A DNA stretch of 64,000 bases from Marinobacter arenosus (GTDB taxonomy: Bacteria; Pseudomonadota; Gammaproteobacteria; Pseudomonadales; Oleiphilaceae). Location of the stretch: assembly GCF_019264345.1 (NCBI RefSeq), contig NZ_JAHVAO010000001.1:2542001-2606000 (forward strand), read 5' to 3'. Below the pieces are notes generated by a model that saw nothing but the letters and a program-made list of their open reading frames with translations, had not been told where the DNA came from and ran no database searches. Positions 46,901 through 53,872 of this stretch are shown here, one piece after another. Position 1 is the stretch's first letter; every line of letters begins with the position of its first letter. A program made the translations under genes and the position numbers.

Positions 46901-47462
46901 GGTACGGCGGGCCCTGTCGGAGTCGATCCAGTTGGTCCTGATGGACAGTCACATGCCCGGGATGGACGGTGTCGACGCCACCCGGTTGTTGCGTCAGACT
47001 GGGTTTCGGCGGCCCATCATCGCGTTCACCGCCGGCGACCAGAAAGAGACCGATGCCCTGCTGGACGCGGGCTGTGACGGTGTGCTCGACAAACCCATCG
47101 ACAATACACACCTGCAGGCACTGCTGGAGCGCTTCCTGCAGCGTCGGTCCGACAAAGGCGAGGACAGCCAGGACGATGAAATCGAGGGTCTGGTGCCGCA
47201 GTTTCTGGGTGGGCTGACGGACCGACGGAACCGTATGGAGGCGGCGTGGACGGATGGTGACGCCGAATCCCTGAAATCGGAAGCGCACCAGATCAAGGGC
47301 ACCGCAGGGGCCATGGGCTATCCGGCAATGACCCAGCAGGCCGGGACGGTCGAGGCCTTGCTAAAGGCCGATAGCCCGGACTGGGAACGGGTTCGCGGCG
47401 AACTTGATACGCTCAATGACATGATAGACCGCGCGCTCTCCGCTGCGGCGATCTCGACATGA
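43932..47462 (+). CDS. Hybrid sensor histidine kinase: 7TMR-DISM, PAS, HisKA, HATPase, two receivers, HPt
   Basis: A complete phosphorelay in one chain. After a signal peptide come a periplasmic 7TMR-DISMED2 sensor, seven membrane helices, a PAS domain, HisKA (H578 in SHEIRTPL), a HATPase (NLCGNALKF, DTGIGM, GGTGLGLSIS), receiver 1 (D874 in LMDIQMP), receiver 2 (D1005 in LMDSHMPGMDG) and HPt (H1119 in HQIKGTAGAMG). Numbers assume the TTG start at 43932, with GGAG upstream and a clean signal peptide; an ATG at 43881 is in frame but lacks a binding site. The periplasmic sensor type usually binds carbohydrates or similar ligands. Confidence 0.92.
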   Translation: MRQRNHPAPLAVAHSLLALLLVLTALLPAAAGAQEACREGDLVLSTGTASVRDLGSCIWYLEDPEQQLTFGEVRDRGLGAFTRHEGGVLNFGYTESAYWTRFDIRTRGTDGVTEWILELALPLVDEVRMYLVRDGELVHQNRAGYLDNWAERDLAVPNPTFRLSLAPDAVSTVYLRITNTNTFRLPISLWHPDHYIEKVSVDEVVRGLLLGAVLAILAYNLFVAVSVRERSNIYYVLYLVSAAIFIVTEQVHGIQLLDSRPALFNKEYLHFQIIMTWFWGLLMARHLLETRERSADLDQVLRLCLYSVVMTLVLSLFLPYHVAMEWIVIGSVVLSLVLIVVSYLSWRYYNPAARAYFFAWTLALVGFGVYALTVMGILPLNTLTNYSPQIGLTAQIILFSFALADRIKQVQGEALSWSQRALSNLQRYQSLFDNAIEGVFQMSPARRFITANPAMAELLGYNSSRELLKRNPDVLETCIADDRLRRLVVQQLEARGTVKGIEARYLTRDGEERWANISLHTVYDADGEPAHLEGTCIDATESHQRQRIEREREQERLEKELARNSAEAKSQFLANMSHEIRTPLAAIIGYGETLLDPDLSDQEKHSSAETVVRSGRHLLDLVNDILDHSKIDANKLDVDVVSVNLPELLDEIRAFFAPRAREKGLDFSIICEYPLPEQVLTDPTRFRQIIINLCGNALKFTEKGSISLLMRCDREQEKLIARVVDTGIGMKPEQLGRLFDPFAQGSAAISRQYGGTGLGLSISRRLAEMLGGSIQVNSTYGEGSEFELSIRTGSLANVHFLRDASELSQRRRGIPMVMAPRLSGRILCAEDNETNRRLVSLLVSRTGAELVHVGNGAEALDMALRDSFDLILMDIQMPVMNGRDATAALREAGVNTPVIALTANVMSEDIADYRLAGCNEHLAKPIDKQRFYETLARYLRVEAEQGERLDRSFTGRVLVAEDNDDNRRLVERMLGRQGLEVVSVASGEDAVRRALSESIQLVLMDSHMPGMDGVDATRLLRQTGFRRPIIAFTAGDQKETDALLDAGCDGVLDKPIDNTHLQALLERFLQRRSDKGEDSQDDEIEGLVPQFLGGLTDRRNRMEAAWTDGDAESLKSEAHQIKGTAGAMGYPAMTQQAGTVEALLKADSPDWERVRGELDTLNDMIDRALSAAAIST

Positions 47463-47496
47463 CCGACACCAGAAGAATAACGACAGGAACAGGCCA

Positions 47497-48051
47497 ATGA
47501 CTGATAGCCAACCTCGCAGTGAGCAATACACCCTCAGCATGATGTACGGGACCTACGCCGATATCCTGTTCGTGCTGTTCCCGTTTCTGGTTATTGGCAT
47601 GCAGAGGCTCTGGGAAGGTCGGTTGTATGAGACCCTGATGCGCCCGGACCTGAGCATTGCCGCCGCCATTCTGGCCGGCCTGGCGATTGGCAAGTTTGTG
47701 CTGGGGCTGGTGACCAACCGGGACCTGGGCCGCTACAAGGAGCGGATCGTCTTTTTCATTGCCCTCACCCTGTTCCTGGTGCTGGGGCCATCCATTATCC
47801 TCATGCTCAGTATCATGGGCAGCGCTGAGGTGCCCGGTTTCGTTGCCTTCGTTCAGCCAATCCTGCTGATCATCGCGATCTCCCTGTATTCGACGGCGGT
47901 AAGCATCAGCAACATTCTGATCCGGTCTGGTGCCGACGAGCCTGCGGGCGACGGTGGCTCAGGCGACACGGCCGAAGACGCGGGACAGGGGGCCGGCCCG
48001 CGCCCCGCGCCGCTGGATCTGCCCAGGCGAACCGGTAATGATTCCCTGTGA
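47497..48051 (+). CDS. Hypothetical membrane protein, 184 aa
   Basis: Four predicted helices (ILFVLFPFLVIGM; IAAAILAGLAIGKFVLGLV; IVFFIALTLFLVLGPSIILM; VQPILLIIAISLYSTAVSIS) and a cytoplasmic Gly/Ala/Pro-rich tail. I do not recognise the family. It lies 34 bases after the histidine kinase gene and 48 bases before the response regulator gene, so it is likely part of the same signalling unit, possibly as a sensor accessory. Confidence 0.75.
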   Translation: MTDSQPRSEQYTLSMMYGTYADILFVLFPFLVIGMQRLWEGRLYETLMRPDLSIAAAILAGLAIGKFVLGLVTNRDLGRYKERIVFFIALTLFLVLGPSIILMLSIMGSAEVPGFVAFVQPILLIIAISLYSTAVSISNILIRSGADEPAGDGGSGDTAEDAGQGAGPRPAPLDLPRRTGNDSL

Positions 48052-48099
48052 GAGTATTGAGACAATGACCGGATACACGAGTAAGACAGGAGACGATCG

Positions 48100-48513
48100 A
48101 TGACTGACCTCAGGGTTCTGGTAGTGGAAGACGAACCGGTCATGAGGGAAAGGCTGGTCGAGATGCTATACCGGGCCGGTGCGACTCAGGTATCCGAATG
48201 CGTCGATGCGGCTGCCGCAAGGGCCGCGTTTGCCGACCAGGAGTTCCAGATCATTCTTCTGGACCTGGGGTTGCCGGATGGCGATGGGCACGAGCTGATG
48301 CAGGAGTTCAAAAAGCTCCGGGCCGAACAGCACATTGTCCTGGTGACGGCGGACGACTCCATCGACAGCATTCAGCGGGCGATCAGTGCCGGTGCTAACG
48401 GCTATGTCGTCAAACCCTATTCCCAGGAAAAGATTCACGACGTGGTGAATAATTACGCCATGGTCCATGGCGGAGATATGGCCACCATGCGGGGCCTGAA
48501 CCGGCACCACTGA
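48100..48513 (+). CDS. Single-domain response regulator
   Basis: 137 aa, a CheY-like receiver with no output domain. Acidic pocket VVEDE, phosphoacceptor D55 in LLDLGLPDGDG, Thr switch in LVTADD, and Lys in VVKPYS are all present. A short C-terminal tail follows. It is a natural acceptor for the HPt domain of the upstream kinase. The ATG at 48100 follows AGGAGACGATCG. Confidence 0.9.
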   Translation: MTDLRVLVVEDEPVMRERLVEMLYRAGATQVSECVDAAAARAAFADQEFQIILLDLGLPDGDGHELMQEFKKLRAEQHIVLVTADDSIDSIQRAISAGANGYVVKPYSQEKIHDVVNNYAMVHGGDMATMRGLNRHH

Positions 48514-48558
48514 CCGGTTCGGCCCTGTCCGGCATGGCCGGCGGCAAGGAGGGGCGTG

Positions 48559-48831
48559 TCAGGCAACCTGACGCGCAATCCAAGAGTTGTATCGGGTCGC
48601 CAGCGCACGGACATACCGCGCCTCGGCACCGTCAAGGTTGCCCAACACGTCTTTGAAGATCCAGCCTCGTTCATAGAGCCCGAGCACCCGCTGCTCGTCA
48701 TCCAGATTGACGCGCTGATTCAGTTTTTTGCAGATTGCATCCAGCAGCGGCAGCTTGTCCGGGCGCTTGAGCGGGCCCTGGCGACCGGGCATGGGCTGGT
48801 TCGCTGCGCGTGTTGTTGGATGTCTCTTCAT
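48559..48831 (-). CDS. Small hypothetical protein, 90 aa
   Basis: Basic, Pro-rich N-terminus (KRHPTTRAANQPMPGRQGPL) and a helical C-terminal half (DLLDAICKK-like, VNLDDEQRVLGLYERGWIFK). I recognise no family. The ATG at 48831 follows AAGGAGAACATC, an excellent ribosome binding site. An intrinsic terminator reading in its direction sits 37 bases upstream of the start. Confidence 0.7.
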   Translation of the reverse strand: MKRHPTTRAANQPMPGRQGPLKRPDKLPLLDAICKKLNQRVNLDDEQRVLGLYERGWIFKDVLGNLDGAEARYVRALATRYNSWIARQVA

Positions 48832-48867
48832 GATGTTCTCCTTATCGTTTTGCGGCTGCAAAAACAA

Positions 48868-48896
48868 AAACCCCGGAGCCTGGGCAACCGGGGTTT
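48868..48896 (-). terminator. Minus-strand intrinsic terminator upstream of the 90-aa gene
   Basis: On the minus strand AAACCCCGG and CCGGGGTTT form a 9-bp stem with an 11-base loop, and the T-run continues as TTTTTGTTTTTG. It must end a minus-strand RNA begun upstream of 48.9 kb or act as an attenuator for the 90-aa gene. Confidence 0.75.
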
Positions 48897-49159
48897 CTCG
48901 GAGAAGCTGACCCGGTCGCTGCAATGGCTCCCGGGACTGACCGAAAGCCGTTAGATGTCTTTTACCATGGCGCGCGCGGACTGCGTGGAGCGGCAATCCG
49001 GGGCGGCGTTGAATCGGTACTGTGGAATCATTCCAGTCATAACGGCACTTTCTTGGTTCGGTTCAGCATCAGTGTATCGGTTGTCTGGCGGTTTGCAAGC
49101 GCCGGAACGCTTCGGCAAACCCGTACAGACGGTCTTGGCCGGAGCGCGCATAATTCGCA

Positions 49160-49260
49160 GCGTCACGTGTTTTTACGTTGTGCAATCCAAGGCTTCTGCC
49201 GCGCCAGAAGCCGAATGGATCTCTCCTTTTCTACGCAGCCCATTGGGCTGCGTTTTTTTT
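49160..49260 (+). ncRNA. Candidate small RNA
   Basis: A CATAAT -10-like box (49149-49154, poor -35) precedes about 100 non-coding bases with sRNA architecture. There is an 8-bp hairpin (GGCTTCTG/CAGAAGCC, 49191-49212), then a pyrimidine-rich single-stranded stretch (GGATCTCTCCTTTTCTA). A terminator follows, CGCAGCCC/GGGCTGCG with eight T (49233-49260). No upstream plus-strand gene needs this terminator. It lies in a 546-base gap that otherwise holds only the minus-strand terminator. Confidence 0.45.
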
Positions 49261-49377
49261 GGGTAGTGGAAAGCTCGTAGCCACTACTTCGTACAGATCT
49301 CTGTCGGCACATTGGCGATAATTTGCACGCTAACTTATCGTTGATGTCACCAGACACAGAGGTTGAAACCTAAGCAA

Positions 49378-49617
49378 ATGGCCGACAGAGCCGGATCTAT
49401 CCGCAAGAAGTTCCATACCCACATCATGATTGAAGTCGCCCTCATTGCCGCCCTGGCACTCTACATGCTGGTTGCACGCAGCCAGCCGGTCGGCGAGGAT
49501 CTCATTTTTACCGTTGCCGGTGTGGGATTGATGGCACTGGTTAGCTACTGGACACTGAACACGTTGCGAGATGGCCTGGAAGTGATTGCTATGCGATCTC
49601 GCCGCTCCGGGGCCTGA
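49378..49617 (+). CDS. Small membrane protein, two helices
   Basis: 79 aa with a basic N-terminus (RKKFHTH) and two membrane helices (IMIEVALIAALALYMLVARS and DLIFTVAGVGLMALVSYWTL). Family unknown. The ATG at 49378 is preferred; a TTG at 49363 is also in frame. Its last 29 bases overlap the convergent exonuclease gene. Confidence 0.6.
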   Translation: MADRAGSIRKKFHTHIMIEVALIAALALYMLVARSQPVGEDLIFTVAGVGLMALVSYWTLNTLRDGLEVIAMRSRRSGA

Positions 49618-50098
49618 TTTTCTCCCAGGTCTTGTGAAGAATCAGGGCGTCATTGGCCGCCCTGTGCACCGGTAGCCCCAGTTCCGTGATCACCTGCTGG
49701 CGCACACCCGACCACTCCCGCACCTGCGGTGTGTCCAGTAGCATGGAAATCGATTCCAGTTGGAACTCCGGGCGTACCCGGGCGGCGCGAAACAGGCGAT
49801 GGAGCCAGAAACTGTCGAAAGTCCAGGCATCGCAGAAGACCTGGCCGGGGAGTAGTTCATTGAGATGCAGCGCCACTTCCCGAACGGATGCGCCTTCCGC
49901 CTCCAGCGTCGTGCGGGAAATCCCGTGTATGCGTTCGGCGCTTTCCGACCAGTCCTGCCAGAGCACGTGGGGTGCAATCAGCCAACTGTGCAGCGCACCA
50001 TCCGGCATGCAGATGCCTACCTCAATGGGGTAGCTCGCAATCAGGTCGAGGCTTGAGGCCTCAAAATCAATGAATGCCGGGCGGATGTCAGTGGTCAT
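49589..50098 (-). CDS. DEDDh-family 3'-5' exonuclease-like protein
   Basis: 169 aa with the DnaQ-like nuclease fold. Motif I is FIDFEASSLD (D and E), motif II lies around CDAWTFDSFWL, and motif III HRAANDALI supplies the His and final Asp (H-x4-D). There is no polymerase-associated region, so it is a free-standing exonuclease acting on DNA or RNA. The ATG at 50098 starts MTTDIRPAF; the in-frame upstream region is not supported. Confidence 0.8.
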   Translation of the reverse strand: MTTDIRPAFIDFEASSLDLIASYPIEVGICMPDGALHSWLIAPHVLWQDWSESAERIHGISRTTLEAEGASVREVALHLNELLPGQVFCDAWTFDSFWLHRLFRAARVRPEFQLESISMLLDTPQVREWSGVRQQVITELGLPVHRAANDALILHKTWEKIRPRSGEIA

Positions 50099-50182
50099 TG
50101 GCTCAGTGTAGTCGTTACGTTGTTTTTCGCTGAGTTTACTCGCCCCGTTGTCCAGACGCGAACCCAACCTGTGCGTGCACTG

Positions 50183-50206
50183 TTACAATATGTCCATTCA
50201 TTGTAA
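50183..50206 (+). promoter_or_regulatory. Extended -10 promoter with overlapping inverted repeat, upstream of queC
   Basis: TGTTACAAT (50181-50189) is an extended -10 element. TTACAAT and ATTGTAA are 7-bp arms separated by 10 bases and overlap it, as a repressor site would. The queC start is about 95 bases downstream. Confidence 0.5.
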
Positions 50207-50209
50207 AAG

Positions 50210-50260
50210 CCCGATGACAGGCGACTGTCTCGGGGGCGGGAGTAAACCAGTCCGGCCCGC
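50210..50260 (+). promoter_or_regulatory. Structured leader of queC
   Basis: Hairpin 1 (50210-50234) is CCCGA, a bulged T and GACAG paired to CTGTC and TCGGG, closed by a GCGA (GNRA) tetraloop. Hairpin 2 has GCGGG/CCCGC arms (50236-50240, 50256-50260). It does not match the preQ1-I consensus I know. A regulatory role is inference. Confidence 0.35.
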
Positions 50261-50283
50261 TCGATACCATATGGGGATTCCGA

Positions 50284-50949
50284 ATGACTGAAACCGTGGT
50301 TGTGATTTATTCCGGAGGCATGGACTCCTTCACCCTGCTGCACCTCGCCCGCGAGCGTGGCTATCAGGTCCATGCGCTGTCCTTCAACTATGGCCAGCGT
50401 CACGTCCGGGAGCTGGAGAGTGCCGCCTCGGTTTGCCAGTCTCTGGGCATTTCCCACAAGGTGATTGATATCCGGGCCATGAGCGAGGTGATGTCCGGCT
50501 CGGCATTGACGTCAGGGATCGAGGTGCCTGAAGGCCACTATGAAGAGGACAGCATGAAGGCCACGGTGGTGCCCAACCGCAACATGATCCTGCTCTCCCT
50601 TGCGACCGGGTATGCGGTCACGGTGGGCGCCGGGGCGGTATGGTATGGCGCCCATGGCGGTGACCACGCGATCTACCCGGATTGTCGCCCGGAGTTCGTG
50701 CAGAAGATGGACGCCGTCTGCCGGGTTGCCAATTACGAACCGGTGGGGATTGAAGCGCCGTTCATGGCTATGGACAAGGGCCAGATTCTCGCCGAAGGTC
50801 TCAGGCTGGGGTTGGATTACGGCCAGACCTGGACGTGCTACAACGGCCGGGCACAGGCCTGTGGCCGCTGTGGATCCTGTGTGGAGCGCCTGGAAGCCTT
50901 TGCCGCGAACGGTGTTTCGGACCCACTCGACTACGAGGTGCGTGCCTGA
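50284..50949 (+). CDS. queC: 7-cyano-7-deazaguanine synthase
   Basis: Converts 7-carboxy-7-deazaguanine to preQ0 with ATP and ammonia, in queuosine synthesis. 221 aa. The PP-loop is SGGMDS (10-15); the C-terminal zinc site is in [15 protein letters not shown]. The segment [16 protein letters not shown] is typical. The ATG is at 50284. Its TGA shares one base with the queE ATG (TGATG), so the two enzymes of consecutive steps are coupled. Confidence 0.95.
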   Translation: MTETVVVIYSGGMDSFTLLHLARERGYQVHALSFNYGQRHVRELESAASVCQSLGISHKVIDIRAMSEVMSGSALTSGIEVPEGHYEEDSMKATVVPNRNMILLSLATGYAVTVGAGAVWYGAHGGDHAIYPDCRPEFVQKMDAVCRVANYEPVGIEAPFMAMDKGQILAEGLRLGLDYGQTWTCYNGRAQACGRCGSCVERLEAFAANGVSDPLDYEVRA

Positions 50950-51605
50950 TGTACCGGGTCAAGGAAGCCTTCTACACCCTCCAGGGCGAGGGTGCCCAGG
51001 CCGGTCGCGCGGCGGTATTTTGCCGGTTCAGCAAATGCAATCTGTGGACAGGCCGGGAAAAGGACCGGGCAACGGCGGTCTGTGATTTCTGTGACACCGA
51101 TTTCGTGGGGACCGATGGCCAGAACGGTGGTCGGTTCGAATCGCCAGAGGCGCTGGCCGAGCACGTCCGCAGCCTCTGGCCGGATGCCCCCGGCCGACCT
51201 TACGTGGTCTGCACGGGCGGCGAGCCGCTGCTGCAACTGGACGAACCCCTGATTGACGCCTTTCATCGGGCCGGTTTCGAGGTCGGTGTGGAAACCAACG
51301 GCACGCTGCCGGTACCGTCGGGTATCGACTGGCTGTGTGTCAGTCCCAAGGCCAATGCGACCGTTGTGGTGGAGGCCTGTGACGAGCTCAAGCTGGTCTA
51401 TCCGCAGCCACTGGCGATGCCGGAGCGTTTCGGGCACATTCGCGCCAGCCATTACTTCCTCTCGCCCATGGCGTCACCGGCGGCGCCCGAACAGGGCGAG
51501 GATCCCGTCAAGCAGAGCAACACCCGCAAGGCCACGGATTATTGCCTGGCCCATCCCCAATGGCGTCTGACCCTGCAGATGCACAAGATCATCGGAATTG
51601 ACTGA
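50949..51605 (+). CDS. queE: 7-carboxy-7-deazaguanine synthase
   Basis: Radical SAM enzyme that contracts carboxytetrahydropterin to 7-carboxy-7-deazaguanine, the step before queC. 218 aa. The cluster motif is the QueE-type C-x14-C-x2-C (C30, C45, C48) rather than the common C-x3-C-x2-C. CTGGEPLLQLD is the SAM/GGE motif. The ATG at 50949 overlaps queC. Its stop directly abuts the stop of the convergent AraC-type gene. Confidence 0.94.
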   Translation: MYRVKEAFYTLQGEGAQAGRAAVFCRFSKCNLWTGREKDRATAVCDFCDTDFVGTDGQNGGRFESPEALAEHVRSLWPDAPGRPYVVCTGGEPLLQLDEPLIDAFHRAGFEVGVETNGTLPVPSGIDWLCVSPKANATVVVEACDELKLVYPQPLAMPERFGHIRASHYFLSPMASPAAPEQGEDPVKQSNTRKATDYCLAHPQWRLTLQMHKIIGID

Positions 51606-52676
51606 TCACACCGACGCCGTCAGTACGGATTTTGCCGTGGCCCCGTCGGGACGCCGGGCCTGGTGCCGATACTGGCTCGGACTGGTCCCGGTCCAGCGCT
51701 TGAAGGCACGGGTAAAGTTGGCGGCGTCGGCGTAGCCGAGGGCGTCGGCAATCTGGCTCAGGTTCATGCCGGTGTTGGTCAGCAGTTCGCCTGCCCGTTC
51801 CAGTCGAACCTGGTCCACCAGGGCTTGGAAACTGGCGTTTTCCTCCTGCAGGCGGCGTTTCAGCGTGCGTTCCGAGACAAACAGGGTGGCCGCCACGCGC
51901 GCCAGTTTGGGCGGGAAGGGATGGCTGGTTTCGATTACCCGCCGGACCCGACAGGCAAACCCTGCATCCTCCGTCAGTTGCCGCAGGGCTTCTTCGCACT
52001 GGCTCCGGGAGGACGCGGCGAGCTGGTCGTCGCTGAACCGGATCGGCAGGTCGAGCTTGGACACCGGAATGACCAGCGCATCCTCCGTCGCGCCGTATTC
52101 TACCGGCACGGGCATCAGTTGCCGGAAACGGTAGAAGTAGGCGGGCTCGGGACCCCGCCGCAGAACCCGGGAGCCTTCCACAATGGCGCCGGTCAGTTGT
52201 GCGCCCATGAAGACGCAACCGAACAGCATGGCATCCATGATGAAACCCTGCAGCGGCCCCAGGTCCATGTCGCAGGTCACCGCGTACCAGGCATTGCTTC
52301 CCCCGCGCCGCTTGGTGACGCGCAGGTGCGGGGCCCGCAGGGTCAGGTAGCGGGTCATCAGTTCCAGGGCCTCTTCCAGGGTGCGGCTGCTCATCACGGC
52401 AGTACCCAGGGCGCCATGCAGAGGCATTTTCAGTTCCCGCGCGAGCATGATGCCCAGGCCCGGTTCGCCGCTTTCGATGATGGCCCGGGTGACGAATTCG
52501 CTGGCCTGGGACTGGCTCACACGGAGATCGGTGGCATTGAGTCGCAAAGGGTCAAGGCCAACCCGGAGCAGAAGGTCCCGTTCATCGACACCAATGGTAT
52601 GCAGCAGTTCGGCCAGGAGATGCAGGTAAATGGCCGGCATGCCCAGGTCCTGTGCAGTTGATACGGAGGCGCGCAT
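51606..52676 (-). CDS. AraC family transcriptional regulator with arabinose-binding-like domain
   Basis: 356 aa. The N-terminal ligand domain is of the type often fused to AraC-type regulators of lipid and aromatic metabolism in pseudomonads (PGLGIMLARELKMPLHGALG). The C-terminal helix-turn-helix pair includes MNLSQIADALGYADAANFTR and AFKRWTGTSPSQYR. The ATG at 52676 follows GAGGAAATCCC; the frame runs further upstream without support. A 30-bp palindrome lies 100 bases upstream of its start. Its likely target is the adjacent hydrolase or itself. Confidence 0.88.
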   Translation of the reverse strand: MRASVSTAQDLGMPAIYLHLLAELLHTIGVDERDLLLRVGLDPLRLNATDLRVSQSQASEFVTRAIIESGEPGLGIMLARELKMPLHGALGTAVMSSRTLEEALELMTRYLTLRAPHLRVTKRRGGSNAWYAVTCDMDLGPLQGFIMDAMLFGCVFMGAQLTGAIVEGSRVLRRGPEPAYFYRFRQLMPVPVEYGATEDALVIPVSKLDLPIRFSDDQLAASSRSQCEEALRQLTEDAGFACRVRRVIETSHPFPPKLARVAATLFVSERTLKRRLQEENASFQALVDQVRLERAGELLTNTGMNLSQIADALGYADAANFTRAFKRWTGTSPSQYRHQARRPDGATAKSVLTASV

Positions 52677-52776
52677 GGGATTTCCTCGTCTGTTCTTGTT
52701 ATGTAAGGGATTCTTGTTGGTATCGATTATGACCTTTCGAGCACGCTGCCCCCATGACTCCACTGACGGGGGAGTG

Positions 52777-52806
52777 GGCCGGATGGGCCAATTGGCCCAT
52801 CCGGCC
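52777..52806. promoter_or_regulatory. Perfect 30-bp palindrome upstream of the AraC-type gene
   Basis: The 15-bp arm GGCCGGATGGGCCAA is followed immediately by its reverse complement with no spacer. It lies between the start of the AraC-type gene and the stop of the hydrolase gene. With no T-run it is not a standard terminator; an operator is more likely. The left flank adds a further hairpin (CACTCC/GGAGTG). Confidence 0.55.
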
Positions 52807-52830
52807 ACCATGGGATCACACCGGTTCAGG

Positions 52831-53736
52831 TTAGCCGGGCACCCGCAATGATCGACTGTTCCGCTGGACAAAGTCCTGCAGCACCGCCGCCGAGCGCCCC
52901 GGGTTTTCCAGCATGGGGAGATGCCCCACGCCCCGAAACATGTGCACTTCGGCGTGCGGTGTTGCGGTCGCAAACCAGTCCACGCAGCGGGTGGGAGTAA
53001 TCACGTCCCGATCGCCCCACTGCACCTGCAGCGGCGGCGTTGTCTGGCCCAGATAGCGCACAGGCGCAAGGGCGTCGGCCAGCATGTCGCCGAAAATATG
53101 CCGCAGGGCGTCGGTGCGTTGCAGCAGGTCGGGTCCCAGCAGGCCCGCCATGGCCATGCCGGATACCGTCGGCCGGCCATTCCCGACGCTGTTGAACATG
53201 CGGTACACGCCTTTCCAGTCCTGGGGAATCAGCAGGCTGTCCCGGTCGGATTCGAAGGGGGCGTCCGGGTCAACGTCGGGATGCTCCGGAATGCCAGCGC
53301 TGTTGAGCAGGGTGACCGAGCGCGGGGCCGGGTCCATTTTGTGGGCCAGCACGGCGGCAATGGCACCCCCCATGGAACTTCCGGCCAGGTGGATGTTGCG
53401 GGTCGGGAAGCTGTCCAGCCAGTCCCGAAGCCGCAGTGCCTGGGTCTCGTAGCTGTAGCTGGCGTCGGTCCGGTACTCGCTCTCGCCCAGGCCCGGCAGG
53501 TCGGGCACCAGCAGGTGCCAGTGGCGGGGCAGGCGTTGCAGCCAGAACCCCCAGTTCTCCTTCATCGCCGCGAAGCCATGGATCAGCACCACGGTGGGCC
53601 GGTCCGGACCGGGCTTGCCCCGTTCCAGGTACACCATCCGATGGTTGTCCAGCCGGGTTTCACGACGCCGGGCCTGAAGCAACAGTCGTTGTCCGGTCCT
53701 GGCGGCAGGCCAAAGGTTGGGAGTAGGAATTCTCAT
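52831..53736 (-). CDS. Alpha/beta fold hydrolase
   Basis: 301 aa. Oxyanion HGFAAMKENW, nucleophile elbow GSSMGG, acid in WGDRDVITP and His in GVGHLPMLENP give a full catalytic triad. The pattern resembles lipases and haloalkane or epoxide hydrolase relatives, with LNSAGIPEHPD after the nucleophile. No signal peptide is evident. The ATG at 53736 (MRIPTPN) is preferred over an upstream in-frame codon. It is in line with the AraC-type gene, 155 bases away. Confidence 0.85.
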   Translation of the reverse strand: MRIPTPNLWPAARTGQRLLLQARRRETRLDNHRMVYLERGKPGPDRPTVVLIHGFAAMKENWGFWLQRLPRHWHLLVPDLPGLGESEYRTDASYSYETQALRLRDWLDSFPTRNIHLAGSSMGGAIAAVLAHKMDPAPRSVTLLNSAGIPEHPDVDPDAPFESDRDSLLIPQDWKGVYRMFNSVGNGRPTVSGMAMAGLLGPDLLQRTDALRHIFGDMLADALAPVRYLGQTTPPLQVQWGDRDVITPTRCVDWFATATPHAEVHMFRGVGHLPMLENPGRSAAVLQDFVQRNSRSLRVPG

Positions 53737-53872
53737 GGGGGTACGGACCACTCTGATTGAACGTTGTCCGGTCAGTTTACCGACCGCGGGCAGCAGCGCG
53801 TTGGCCAGTCAGCCGGGACCGGGCGGCGGGGCGGCAATAACCGCCCGGGAATGGATCGTGCCTGTTGGCCGG

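Noticed and set aside
44421..47288. Antisense open frame of about 955 codons opposite the histidine kinase
   Set aside because: Composition (Gln, His, Gly, Val) typical of codon-bias shadows; the kinase domains occupy the other strand throughout.
48951..49166. Minus-strand frame of 66-71 codons ending MVKDI
   Set aside because: Followed by a terminator, but codon third positions look less biased than in neighbours, no ribosome binding site, and it overlaps the sRNA candidate; kept only as a question.
49263..49360. Sigma-54-like GGCGATAATTTGC upstream of the small two-helix membrane gene
   Set aside because: GG to GC spacing is nine, not ten, bases, which sigma-54 does not normally tolerate.
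50168..50283. preQ1 riboswitch upstream of queC
   Set aside because: No match to the preQ1-I loop and A-rich tail pattern; listed only as an unassigned structured leader.
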